NCBI GenBank assembly: GCA_041628225.1
Contig: JBFKPQ010000059.1
Location: forward strand, 1 to 13,436
Length of the DNA: 13,436 bases
Direction: 5' to 3'
Origin: JBFKPQ01 sp041628225
Lineage (GTDB): Bacteria; Actinomycetota; Acidimicrobiia; Spongiisociales; JAENVV01
Both the position numbers and the translations under genes were made by a program. The notes below the pieces were generated by a model. It ran no database searches. It was given only the letters and a program-made list of their open reading frames with translations, and was not told where the DNA came from. The number at the start of each line of letters is the position of its first letter. The first letter of the stretch is position 1. Below are positions 1-7,318 of this stretch, piece after piece.

Positions 1-1019
1 AGGTGATGGCCGAAACCCGCAAGGCGATGGAGGCTGCCGCGGCCCGGTTCGACTTCGGGGTGAGCTTCGAGGATTACGACCTCGGCGGCGACCGGTACCT
101 GCGAACCGGCGAGGTGCTGCCCGAGTCGGTGCTCGAAGAACTCGCCGACCACGCCGCCATCCTCCTCGGCGCCGTCGGCACGCCTGAGGTCCCGCCGGGT
201 GTCCTGGAGCGGGGCCTGCTGTTGAAGCTGCGATTCCACTTCGACCAGTACATCAACCTGCGACCGGTTCGGCTGTATCCGGGCGTCCCCTCCCCCATCG
301 CCGGACTCACGCCCGAGCGCTGCGACCTGGTCGTGGTGCGCGAGAACACCGAAGGCGCCTACGTCGGCGCCGGGGGCACCGTGCGGCGCGGCACCCCCCA
401 CGAGATCGCTCTGCAGGAGTCGGTCAACACGCGTCACGGCGTGAGCCGAGTGCTCTTCGATGCTTTCACCCGAGCCAACCGCCGCTCGCAGCGCCTGACG
501 GTATGCCACAAGACCAACGTGCTCACCTACGCCGGCGACCTGTGGTGGCGGACCGCGCAGGAGCTGGCTTCCGAGTTTCCCGACGTCGCTCTCGACTACG
601 TCCACGTCGACGCCATGTGCCTGTACCTCGTCACGAATCCGGAACGATTCGACGTGGTAATCACCGACAACCTGTTCGGCGACATCATCACGGACCTCGG
701 CGCGGCGGTGCAGGGCGGGATGGGGTTGGCGGCCTCCGGAAACATCAACCCGGCACCCGGCACACCGTCGATGTTCGAACCGGTGCACGGTTCGGCACCC
801 GACATCGCCGGGCGTGGCTGGGCGAACCCGGTGGCGGCCATCCTGTCGGGGGCGATGGCGCTGGCCGACCTCGAGGAGGACGACGCCGCGGCCCTCATCG
901 AAGAGGCGGCCGCCTCCGTGCTCCCCGAACTCAACGCGATGGGGGGCGAACACATGGGCACGAGCACCGCCGAGATCGGAGACCGCGTCGCCGCCCGTAT
1001 CGGCGGCTCGAGCGGCTAG
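1..1019 (+). CDS. leuB: 3-isopropylmalate dehydrogenase, 5'-truncated by the window edge
   Basis: This NAD-dependent enzyme oxidises and decarboxylates (2R,3S)-3-isopropylmalate in cytoplasmic leucine biosynthesis. The visible 339 codons match the short actinobacterial LeuB type. Counting from the GTG at base 3, RENTEGAY lies at 113-120 with the catalytic tyrosine, HKTNVLT at 169-175 carries the catalytic lysine, the metal-binding aspartates are D203 in HVDAM and D227/D231 in TDNLFGDIITD, and the NAD-contacting HGSAPDIAG lies downstream near residue 263. The family normally begins with a glycine-rich GDGIGPEV segment. Here bases 1-8 read as the end of a Glu codon, then Val and Met, which fits the tail of that segment, so the GTG and ATG at bases 3 and 6 are probably internal and about 15-17 residues lie outside the window. 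Tartrate or isocitrate dehydrogenases are related, but the overall pattern is LeuB. The TAG stop shares a CTAG with the convergent protease gene. Confidence 0.93.
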   Translation, partial: VMAETRKAMEAAAARFDFGVSFEDYDLGGDRYLRTGEVLPESVLEELADHAAILLGAVGTPEVPPGVLERGLLLKLRFHFDQYINLRPVRLYPGVPSPIAGLTPERCDLVVVRENTEGAYVGAGGTVRRGTPHEIALQESVNTRHGVSRVLFDAFTRANRRSQRLTVCHKTNVLTYAGDLWWRTAQELASEFPDVALDYVHVDAMCLYLVTNPERFDVVITDNLFGDIITDLGAAVQGGMGLAASGNINPAPGTPSMFEPVHGSAPDIAGRGWANPVAAILSGAMALADLEEDDAAALIEEAAASVLPELNAMGGEHMGTSTAEIGDRVAARIGGSSG

Positions 1020-4000
1020 GTCTTCGGAAGTCGTGGTGCCTTCATCGACGGATGCGGACCGAAGTCTGGCCGCAGGGGTTCGGACGCCTCGATGATCTCG
1101 ATCAGCTCGGCGATCCCTCGGTCGAGCTGCGGATCGATGCCCGCCGCGTAGTCCTGGGGACGGATCACGACCTCGATGTCGGGATCGGTGCCGTAGTTCT
1201 CGACGTTGAACCCGACATCCACGAACCACGTGCCGAACTCCGGCTGGGTCGTGACCGTGCCGTCGACCAGCGTTTGTTGCGGCCAGATGCCCGTCACACC
1301 ACCCCACGTGCGCGTTCCGATCAGAGGACCGAGGCCGCGCAGCTTGAAACTGTGGGAGAAGATGTCTCCGTCCGAGCCCGAGCTCTCGTTCGTCAGGCAC
1401 ACCATGGGACCGGTCGGCGACTCGTACGGGAAGCCGGCCGGTTCACGCCAGCGCGTCACCCGATAGCCGAGCCGGCGGCGCAGCAGCTTCTGCAGCAGAA
1501 GTTGCGACACGTTCCCGCCTCGGTTGAACCGGACGTCGACGACCAGCCCGTCGCGGTCGAGGTCCTGCAGCCACGATCGGTGGAACTCGGCGAAACCGGG
1601 CGCCTGCATGTCGGGAATGTGGATGTAGCCGGCGCGGCCGTCCGTCTGCTCGGCCACATATGCCCGGTTGCCCTCGACCCACTCGCGATACCGGAGTTTC
1701 GTCTCCGATGACATGGCCTTGGCAGCCACGGTCTTGGGCCGTTGGCGCCCGCGGCGTACCGTGACGGTCGTCGGTCGGCCCGCACGATCCACCAGCGGCT
1801 CGTTGAGGCTCGACGCGCGGGTGACATCGACGCCGTCGACCGCGACGATCCGATCACCTTCCTGTACGCCGGCCCCAGGCGAGGCCAGCGGCGAGGTCAC
1901 GTCGGGATCCCAGGGGTCACCGCGCAGGAGCCGGTCGATCTTCCATCCGCCCCGCGGCAAGCGCTCGACGTCGACACCGAGGGACCCCTGCCGATAGGTC
2001 GGTTCCGGCCGGTAGTCGCCGCCCATCTCGTAGGCGTGCGACGTGCCCAACTCGCCCTGCATCTCCCACATGAGATCGGAGAACTCCGATCGGCTGCCGA
2101 CCCGGTCGACGAGCGGCAGATAGCGGTCGTGGACGGCGGTCCAGTCGACCTCGGCCATGTCCTCCCGCCAGAAATAATCACGCTGCAGGCGCCACGCCTC
2201 GGTGAACATCTGGCGCCATTCGGCACCCGGCCTGACCTCGAGACGGATGCGTTCGAGATCCACCCAGCCCGATTCGCGGCCGGGCTGATCGTTGCCGTTC
2301 TTGTCGCCCTTGAAACCGATGGGCACCACCCGGACCTTCGGTCCTGACCGGATGGCGAGGACCTTTCCGTCGGCCGAGACGGCAAACCCGTTGACGCCGT
2401 CCATCACCGTCTCGGTCTTTTCCGACGCAAAGTCGTACCCCTCGAGCTTGCCCTGCGGGCCCTTGGCCGGCGTCAGGGCCCCCTGTACGGGTTTCGAGAG
2501 GAACAACGCCCGCCCGTTGCCCGCGCCGATGCCCACGTATCGCCCCGCCGGCACCGGGAAGGTGACGACGCGATCGGCGAGGCCGTCGAAGTCGATGACC
2601 GTTTCCGGCCGGTCCGCCTCCTTCTTGCCGTCGCTGCCCTTCTTTTCGTTGCCGTCGGGCTGTGGCGGCGCTCCTGGAGCGCGGGGCTCGCGGAGGGCCT
2701 GATCGAAGGGCGACACCGCGGACGCGCTCAATGGGATGAGATGCGGCCGGTAGGCCTTGGGGAATCCGTAATCGTGTTGCAGTGAGTCCGGTACCGGATC
2801 GAAGGTCCGACCCGAGAGGAACAAGAGATAGGCACCGGTCGGGTCGAACACCGGAGCGACGTCCGCATAGGCGCCGGACGTGATCTGTCGCACCCGGCCC
2901 GTCCGCGCGTCGGCAACGAACAGGGCCGCCGTCAGTCGACTCGTCGAAGCCGAAAACGCGATCCAGCGTCCGTCGGGAGACCAGTTGGTTCCGTGGATCC
3001 ACGAATAGCCGCTGCGGTGGAGGGTGCGAACCGTCTCCCGCTCGAGATTGACGAGGATCACCTCGTGGCGGTGGTTGGTCAGAACGACCCGATCGGTGCC
3101 GGCCGGGGCAACGGCCAGGCTGCGAGCCCGACCGAGATCGCCGTCGACCGCGCGCGACTCGCCCGACCCATCGGCCGAATGGACCACGAGATGCTCTTCC
3201 CCGCCGGCGTCGGAGACCGCCACGATGCGTTTGCCGTCCGGCAGCCAGGTCGCCAGCCGGGTGCGCTCCTCCGAGACTTCGCCGTGCCGGACGGGCGCTC
3301 CCTCCCAGGCGGGAAGGGTCACCGCTGCGCCACGTGCCACGACGGCGAGACTGTGCCCCTCCGGGTGCAGCGACACGGACTCCAGGTGTTTGCCGGGCGG
3401 CCGGAACTTGCGGCTGCGTTGGGGGCGCGCCGAAGGGACCGACACATCCAGGCGTTGCGTCTCACCTGCGACGGGATCGAACAACCAGAGATCGGCGCCG
3501 CAGTGGTAAACGATGCGACGTCCGTCGGTCGCCGCGAACCGGGCGAAGAAGTCCTCGTGGTCGGTGTGGCGCGTCAGGCTTCGGCCGGTCGGCGTCACCG
3601 AGTAGAGATTGCCGTGTCCTTCGTGGTCGGACAGGAAATAGATCCGTCGGCCGACCCACATCGGATCGGCGAGGTTGCCTTCGACCGACACGAGCGGCCG
3701 GAACTCGCCGGACCCGTCTCGATCGATCCACAGCGTGCCGGCGCGACCTCCTCGATACCGTTTCCAGCGAGCCGGATCGAGCGAGAACCGCCCGATCACT
3801 GCGCCGTCACCACCTGGAGCGAACGACACCGCCCGCGCCGGCCCCCATCCGAAGGCGGTCGGCGGCGTCCCGTCGGCGGGGACCCGGTGGAGGTGCATCC
3901 ATCCCGCGAACGGTTGCGCCCAATCGGACGACACCACCACGGCGTCGTGGTGCCATCCGACGGCGTGCGTCACCGCACCCCAATACGTCAGGCGCTCGGC

Positions 4001-4237
4001 GGGTCCCCCGACCGCGTCCATCACATAGACGTCGGCCTGGCCTTCGTCGCGGCTCGTGTAGGCGATACGCCGCCCGTCGGGCGAAAGTCGAGGAAACGAC
4101 GCCGCTCCTGGATTGGCGGTGAGGCGATGTGCCACCCCTCCGGTCGACGGCACCGACCACAGGTCATCTTCGGAGACGAATACGATCTGATCTCCTGCGA
4201 TGGTCGGATGGCGGTAGTACCCATGTTGCGCCGTCAC
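1016..4237 (-). CDS. Tricorn-type protease (peptidase family S41B)
   Basis: At 1073 aa this matches the length and layout of archaeal Tricorn, a large cytosolic protease that trims oligopeptides left by other proteases. The N-terminal half holds beta-propeller repeats with PD40-like blades, for example LSPDGRRIAY at 51-60 and WSPDGRWIAF from 419. A charged Gly/Pro/Lys-rich linker lies at about 517-544. A helical C1 region then carries Ser733-His734 in LGTSHAY, a PDZ domain spans about 751-832, and the C2 core has RFNRGGN near 903-909, the nucleophile Ser955-Asp956 in SSGSDGD, and Glu1013 in NVENYG. These correspond to Ser745-His746, Ser965-Asp966 and Glu1023 of Thermoplasma Tricorn, so the active site is complete. 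No signal peptide is seen, so it is probably cytoplasmic. The GTG start is supported by GGAGGGA 3 nt upstream. It is the third gene of a minus-strand run, 28 bp after the HAD gene. The physiological substrates cannot be read from sequence. Confidence 0.93.
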   Translation of the reverse strand: MTAQHGYYRHPTIAGDQIVFVSEDDLWSVPSTGGVAHRLTANPGAASFPRLSPDGRRIAYTSRDEGQADVYVMDAVGGPAERLTYWGAVTHAVGWHHDAVVVSSDWAQPFAGWMHLHRVPADGTPPTAFGWGPARAVSFAPGGDGAVIGRFSLDPARWKRYRGGRAGTLWIDRDGSGEFRPLVSVEGNLADPMWVGRRIYFLSDHEGHGNLYSVTPTGRSLTRHTDHEDFFARFAATDGRRIVYHCGADLWLFDPVAGETQRLDVSVPSARPQRSRKFRPPGKHLESVSLHPEGHSLAVVARGAAVTLPAWEGAPVRHGEVSEERTRLATWLPDGKRIVAVSDAGGEEHLVVHSADGSGESRAVDGDLGRARSLAVAPAGTDRVVLTNHRHEVILVNLERETVRTLHRSGYSWIHGTNWSPDGRWIAFSASTSRLTAALFVADARTGRVRQITSGAYADVAPVFDPTGAYLLFLSGRTFDPVPDSLQHDYGFPKAYRPHLIPLSASAVSPFDQALREPRAPGAPPQPDGNEKKGSDGKKEADRPETVIDFDGLADRVVTFPVPAGRYVGIGAGNGRALFLSKPVQGALTPAKGPQGKLEGYDFASEKTETVMDGVNGFAVSADGKVLAIRSGPKVRVVPIGFKGDKNGNDQPGRESGWVDLERIRLEVRPGAEWRQMFTEAWRLQRDYFWREDMAEVDWTAVHDRYLPLVDRVGSRSEFSDLMWEMQGELGTSHAYEMGGDYRPEPTYRQGSLGVDVERLPRGGWKIDRLLRGDPWDPDVTSPLASPGAGVQEGDRIVAVDGVDVTRASSLNEPLVDRAGRPTTVTVRRGRQRPKTVAAKAMSSETKLRYREWVEGNRAYVAEQTDGRAGYIHIPDMQAPGFAEFHRSWLQDLDRDGLVVDVRFNRGGNVSQLLLQKLLRRRLGYRVTRWREPAGFPYESPTGPMVCLTNESSGSDGDIFSHSFKLRGLGPLIGTRTWGGVTGIWPQQTLVDGTVTTQPEFGTWFVDVGFNVENYGTDPDIEVVIRPQDYAAGIDPQLDRGIAELIEIIEASEPLRPDFGPHPSMKAPRLPKT

Positions 4238-4240
4238 GCG

Positions 4241-4247
4241 TCCCTCC
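4241..4247 (-). promoter_or_regulatory. Ribosome binding site fixing the GTG start of the Tricorn gene
   Basis: On the minus strand GGAGGGA sits immediately upstream, with 5 nt between GGAGG and the GTG at 4237-4235. The next residues (MTAQHGYYRHP) resemble the start of Tricorn homologues, so this supports the GTG rather than a downstream start. Confidence 0.7.
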
Positions 4248-4265
4248 GGTGGTCGAGGCGCGACC

Positions 4266-4955
4266 CTAGTGGTTTCCTGCCGTCAGCTCACCGATCAACG
4301 ACGGAACCTCCAACAACGACCCGACTACCGCGTCGGCGTTCGAGGCGGTCGCGGTCCCGGAACGATCGATCAACACCGTGGCCACCCCGGCCGCCCGCCC
4401 GGCGGCGACGTCGTGAATTTCGGAGTCGCCGACGAGTATCGCCTCGGCTGGGCGCGCGCCGAGACGCCGGAGCGCCAGATCCACCATCTCGGGGTGCGGC
4501 TTGGCGTCTCTGACGTCGGCGGCGTGCACGACGACCTCGAAGACGCCGCCGAGGCCGACCTGGTCGGGATGAGTCGTGCCGTTCGTCACGAGGCCGAGCC
4601 GGTGTCCGGCCAAGGCGTCGAGTGCGGGCGCGGTCTCGTCGAACAACGCCAGGTGCCGGTACAGGTGGCCGAAGAACGAGGCGGTCAGCTCGGCGGCGAG
4701 GGCGCTGTCCGGTAACCCATCCTCCTCCAGCGCCCGTTCGAACGCGGCGAGCCGCACCATGGTGAGATCGTTCACGCGGCCGTCCAGTTCACGGGCGACC
4801 CGGTCGCGGATGGTCACGAGCCGGTCGATCGTGAGGCCGTCGTAGTGGCCGGGGGCCCGCGCCCAGAGTTCGTCGAGTGTGGCAGCCAGGGCGAAGCGCA
4901 TCGCCGTCTCGAAGTCCCAGAGCGTCCCGTCACCGTCGAAGAGGACGACCGCCAC
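4266..4955 (-). CDS. HAD-superfamily phosphohydrolase
   Basis: A 229-aa soluble haloacid-dehalogenase-type phosphatase of the phosphoglycolate phosphatase/YjjG-like subfamily. Motif I is FDGDGTLWD, with nucleophile Asp7 and acid/base Asp9. Motif II is LVTNGT with Thr124. Motif III is Lys152 in DAKPHPEM. Motif IV is GDSEIHD with Asp177 and Asp182. The helical region between motifs I and II, about 15-105, is the cap domain that selects substrate. The family uses a phospho-aspartate intermediate and Mg2+. Candidate substrates include nucleotides, sugar phosphates or phosphoglycolate, and the sequence does not decide between them. The start is a GTG one base after the TGA of the upstream USP/CBS gene, with only a weak AGAGGG upstream, so translation is probably coupled to that gene. 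The stop lies 28 bp before the Tricorn GTG, so the three genes are likely one transcript. Confidence 0.88.
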   Translation of the reverse strand: MAVVLFDGDGTLWDFETAMRFALAATLDELWARAPGHYDGLTIDRLVTIRDRVARELDGRVNDLTMVRLAAFERALEEDGLPDSALAAELTASFFGHLYRHLALFDETAPALDALAGHRLGLVTNGTTHPDQVGLGGVFEVVVHAADVRDAKPHPEMVDLALRRLGARPAEAILVGDSEIHDVAAGRAAGVATVLIDRSGTATASNADAVVGSLLEVPSLIGELTAGNH

Positions 4956-4956
4956 G

Positions 4957-5859
4957 TCAGCCCTCTGGCTCGAAGAGCCCGACGAGTCGACCGTCGTGAT
5001 CGACGACTGGCACCGCGGCGCCTCCGTACCGCACCGAGATCGCCTCAGCGGCCTCCGCCGGGTCCGTCACCTTGACGGAGACCGGTTCACCCATGCAGTG
5101 CTCGACGCGGGCTCCGTCGCCGGCGATCAGCAACGACGAACGCTCGACCGATCCGATGAGGATGCCGTCCTCGACCACCGGGATGAGGGGCAACATGTGC
5201 AGGCGGGTGGCGTCGCCGGCGCCGAGATGGCGCGAGACCCATTCGGGTTCGCCCATTGCCGAGAACACCCGACGCGGGGCCGCTTGGACGACGACGGCGC
5301 CGGCGCGCGCCTTTGCCACGAGGCGGGCACCCGGACCGAAGAACTGACGTTGCATCCAGCCACCACCAGGAGCGCCGACCACCACGAGCGTGTGGTCGGC
5401 GAGGTGCTCGAGCAGGTCGCTCGCCTTTTCGGCGTGAATGATCGAATACTCGATGGTCGGGACCTGGCGGTACAACTGCTCGACCGTCGTGAGCGCATCG
5501 TCGGGATCCTCGGCGTACGCACAGGCCATACGGGCGGGCACTGCCAACGATTGGCCCAGTTGTGCTGCGACGACGGCGCCGAGCACCGAGTGGGGACCGC
5601 CGCTGACGAGGGCCGCCACCTCGGCTACCGTGTCGAGCTCGAGGTCGGACGGGACGGCGGTGGAAACGAGGTCGAAGCCGCTGGCGACCTTCTTGCGGAC
5701 CAGCAGGTCGGCTCGCTGCTCCAGCACCGTCTCGGAGAGGTCGCCCGTCACCCGGACCGCGGAGGGGTCGAGAGCCTCGGCGAGCTCGGCGCAGCCATCG
5801 CCGCGCGTCCACACCACGCGCATCGCGCGGTCGGGTCGCGGGCCGATTCCGGCGGTCAT
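4957..5859 (-). CDS. USP-like domain fused to a CBS-domain pair
   Basis: A 300-aa soluble protein, probably a sensor rather than an enzyme. Residues about 88-193 resemble a universal stress protein/electron-transfer-flavoprotein alpha-beta fold. They end in TLVVVGAPGGGWM (157-169) and FFGPGARLVAKARAGAVVV (173-191), which resemble the USP ATP-loop pattern GxxG...G followed by the terminal beta strand. Residues about 199-298 form two CBS motifs: one includes LPLIPVVEDGILIGSV (223-238), the second AAVPVVDHDGRLVGLF (281-296). CBS pairs usually bind adenine nucleotides, and USP domains often bind ATP, so an energy or stress sensor is a reasonable inference. The N-terminal 87 residues also look like an alpha/beta domain that I cannot name. 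The ATG is supported by a strong GGGAGGAG with 7-nt spacing. It heads the minus-strand run and is divergent from pntAA, 59 bp away. Confidence 0.75.
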   Translation of the reverse strand: MTAGIGPRPDRAMRVVWTRGDGCAELAEALDPSAVRVTGDLSETVLEQRADLLVRKKVASGFDLVSTAVPSDLELDTVAEVAALVSGGPHSVLGAVVAAQLGQSLAVPARMACAYAEDPDDALTTVEQLYRQVPTIEYSIIHAEKASDLLEHLADHTLVVVGAPGGGWMQRQFFGPGARLVAKARAGAVVVQAAPRRVFSAMGEPEWVSRHLGAGDATRLHMLPLIPVVEDGILIGSVERSSLLIAGDGARVEHCMGEPVSVKVTDPAEAAEAISVRYGGAAVPVVDHDGRLVGLFEPEG

Positions 5860-5866
5860 CCGATCA

Positions 5867-5874
5867 CTCCTCCC
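5867..5874 (-). promoter_or_regulatory. Strong Shine-Dalgarno site of the USP/CBS gene
   Basis: On the minus strand GGGAGGAG is followed by a 7-nt spacer and the ATG at 5859-5857. This is the best ribosome binding site in the window and settles the start. It contrasts with pntAA on the other side of the same 59-bp gap, which has none. Confidence 0.8.
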
Positions 5875-5903
5875 GGTGGTTCGTGCGCTTGTGGTCCGTC
5901 AGT

Positions 5904-5909
5904 TAGCGT
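5904..5909 (+). promoter_or_regulatory. Possible -10 box (TAGCGT) of a leaderless pnt transcript
   Basis: TAGCGT fits the actinobacterial TANNNT -10 pattern and ends 9 nt before the pntAA ATG at 5919. No purine-rich ribosome binding site lies between them. The spacing would put transcription initiation at or near the start codon. The hexamer is short and degenerate, so this is tentative. Confidence 0.4.
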
Positions 5910-5918
5910 TGCGGGCTG

Positions 5919-7037
5919 ATGATCGTCTCCACTCCCAATCAGACCCATGCCGGGGAACGCCGCGTGGCGTTGACACCTGACGTGACGACCAAGCTGATCA
6001 CCTCCGGCCACACCGTGCTCGTCGAGTCCGACGCCGGCACCGCAGCCGGCTTTCGAGACGACCAATACCTCGAAGCCGGCGCCCAGATCGTTTCTGCTCA
6101 AGAGGCGTGGGGCGGCGATCTCGTGGCCGTCGTCGAACCACCCGATCGAGCGGTGACAGGTTACCTGGCTCGCGGCAGTGTGCTCATCGGCCTGCTCGCG
6201 CCGCTCGAGCAGCCCGGTGCCATGCGGCGCCTCGCCGACGCCGGCGTCACCGCGCTGGCCTTCGAACTGCTCCCCCGGATCACCCGGGCGCAATCGATGG
6301 ATGCGCTGTCCTCTCAGGCAACGGTCGCCGGCTACGAGGCCGTCATCGTGGCCGCCGACCATCTGCCGAAGTTCTTTCCGATGCTGACCACCGCGGCAGG
6401 CACGATCGCCCCGGCCCGGGTGATCGTGCTCGGCGCCGGCGTGGCCGGCCTCCAGGCAATCGCCACCGCGCGCCGGCTCGGAGCCGTCGTGTCTTCGTTC
6501 GATGTCCGGTCGGCGGCGGCCGAGCAGGTGCAGAGCCTCGGCGCCACCTTCATCGACCTCACGGTCGAACGCCAGGACGAGAAGGCGGCGGGTGGCTACG
6601 CCCGCGAACTCGCCAGAGACGACCAAGCCGCCCTCCTCGAAAGCCTGACCCCGCACATCACCGCGGCCGACGCCGTGATCTCCACAGCCCAGATTCCGGG
6701 TCGACCCGCCCCGACCCTCATCACCGAAACGATGGTCGAAGCGATGCGACCCGGTTCGGTGATCGTCGATGTCGCCGCCCCGACCGGTGGCAACTGCACG
6801 CTCACCGCCAAAGGTGAGGTCGTCGACCATCAGGGCGTGACGATCGTGGGGTGGACGGACCTGCCGAGCCGTGTGGCAGCCGACGCATCGCGCATGTACG
6901 CCCGCAACGTGCTGTCGCTCATCGGCTTGATCTCCGATCCGATCGATCTCTCGGACGAAGTGCTCGAGGGCTGTGCCGTCACGCACGCCGGGAAGATCAC
7001 CAACGAACGAGTTCGCGGCCTCCTGGAAGGTGTCTGA
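5919..7037 (+). CDS. pntAA: NAD(P) transhydrogenase alpha subunit, NAD(H)-binding part (PntAA)
   Basis: The 372-aa protein is the soluble domain I of proton-translocating transhydrogenase, which drives NADP+ reduction by NADH with the proton gradient. GERRVALTP (12-20) is the N-terminal family signature. ITRAQSMD (121-128) is the RQD loop that contacts NADH (R123, Q125, D128). LGAGVAGLQA (171-180) is the Rossmann dinucleotide loop, with Asp195 at the end of the second strand. IPGRPAP and the final VTHAGKITN region are also typical. It has no membrane segments, as expected for the split form known from Rhodospirillum rubrum, Thermus and mycobacteria. The TGA stop overlaps the pntAB ATG by one base. 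The ATG at 5919 has no convincing ribosome binding site but has a TANNNT box 9 nt upstream. Confidence 0.96.
   Translation: MIVSTPNQTHAGERRVALTPDVTTKLITSGHTVLVESDAGTAAGFRDDQYLEAGAQIVSAQEAWGGDLVAVVEPPDRAVTGYLARGSVLIGLLAPLEQPGAMRRLADAGVTALAFELLPRITRAQSMDALSSQATVAGYEAVIVAADHLPKFFPMLTTAAGTIAPARVIVLGAGVAGLQAIATARRLGAVVSSFDVRSAAAEQVQSLGATFIDLTVERQDEKAAGGYARELARDDQAALLESLTPHITAADAVISTAQIPGRPAPTLITETMVEAMRPGSVIVDVAAPTGGNCTLTAKGEVVDHQGVTIVGWTDLPSRVAADASRMYARNVLSLIGLISDPIDLSDEVLEGCAVTHAGKITNERVRGLLEGV
7025..7030 (+). promoter_or_regulatory. Ribosome binding site of pntAB inside pntAA
   Basis: GGAAGG lies in the last codons of pntAA, 6 nt before the ATG at 7037. It supports the start that overlaps the pntAA stop as TGATG, rather than an in-frame start further upstream. 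Confidence 0.6.
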
Positions 7038-7318
7038 TGGGTCTCATGCTGTCCATCACCGTGTTCGTCCTCGCCGCGTTCGTCGGCTTCGAGGTGATCA
7101 CCAAGGTCCCGCCGACCCTGCACACCCCGTTGATGTCCGGCTCGAACGCCATCTCGGGGATCACCGTGGTCGCGGCCATCATCGTCGCCGGTCGTGGCGC
7201 CGGTACGGCGGCCACGGTGCTCGGCGCCATCGCCGTGACCCTGGCCACGATCAACGTCGTCGGCGGATTCCTCGTCACCGATCGGATGCTCGAGATGTTC
7301 AAGCGAGACCGACCATGA
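7037..7318 (+). CDS. pntAB: NAD(P) transhydrogenase alpha subunit, membrane part (PntAB)
   Basis: A 93-aa membrane protein forming the first part of transmembrane domain II. It has about three hydrophobic helices (roughly 4-20, 36-51 and 56-79), the family signature TLHTPLMSGSNAISG (28-41 area), and the closing motif VTDRMLEMFKR. It joins PntB to form the proton channel. The start is the ATG that overlaps the pntAA stop (TGATG) and gives the usual subunit length. The stop overlaps the pntB start as ATGA. At the position where mycobacterial and Thermus subunits have histidine (SNxIHG), this protein has Ser40; see findings. Confidence 0.95.
   Translation: MGLMLSITVFVLAAFVGFEVITKVPPTLHTPLMSGSNAISGITVVAAIIVAGRGAGTAATVLGAIAVTLATINVVGGFLVTDRMLEMFKRDRP

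Noticed and set aside
3..8. GTG/ATG at the left edge as the true start of leuB
   Set aside because: LeuB proteins need an N-terminal GDGIGPEV segment. The bases before and including this GTG read as the Glu-Val end of that segment, so the gene begins outside the window.
503..1711. A 402-codon plus-strand open frame spanning the leuB end and the Tricorn end
   Set aside because: Arg-rich in its first half and antisense to the protease in its second, with no domain. Both regions have better-supported genes.
2993..4513. A 506-codon plus-strand open frame across the Tricorn start and HAD end
   Set aside because: Arg/Pro/His-rich with no family pattern. It crosses two well-supported genes and their junction, so it is a GC-driven shadow.
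5856..6986. A 376-codon open frame on the minus strand, antisense to pntAA
   Set aside because: Rich in His, Gly, Arg and Asp, with no domain, and fully covered by a recognisable PntAA on the other strand.
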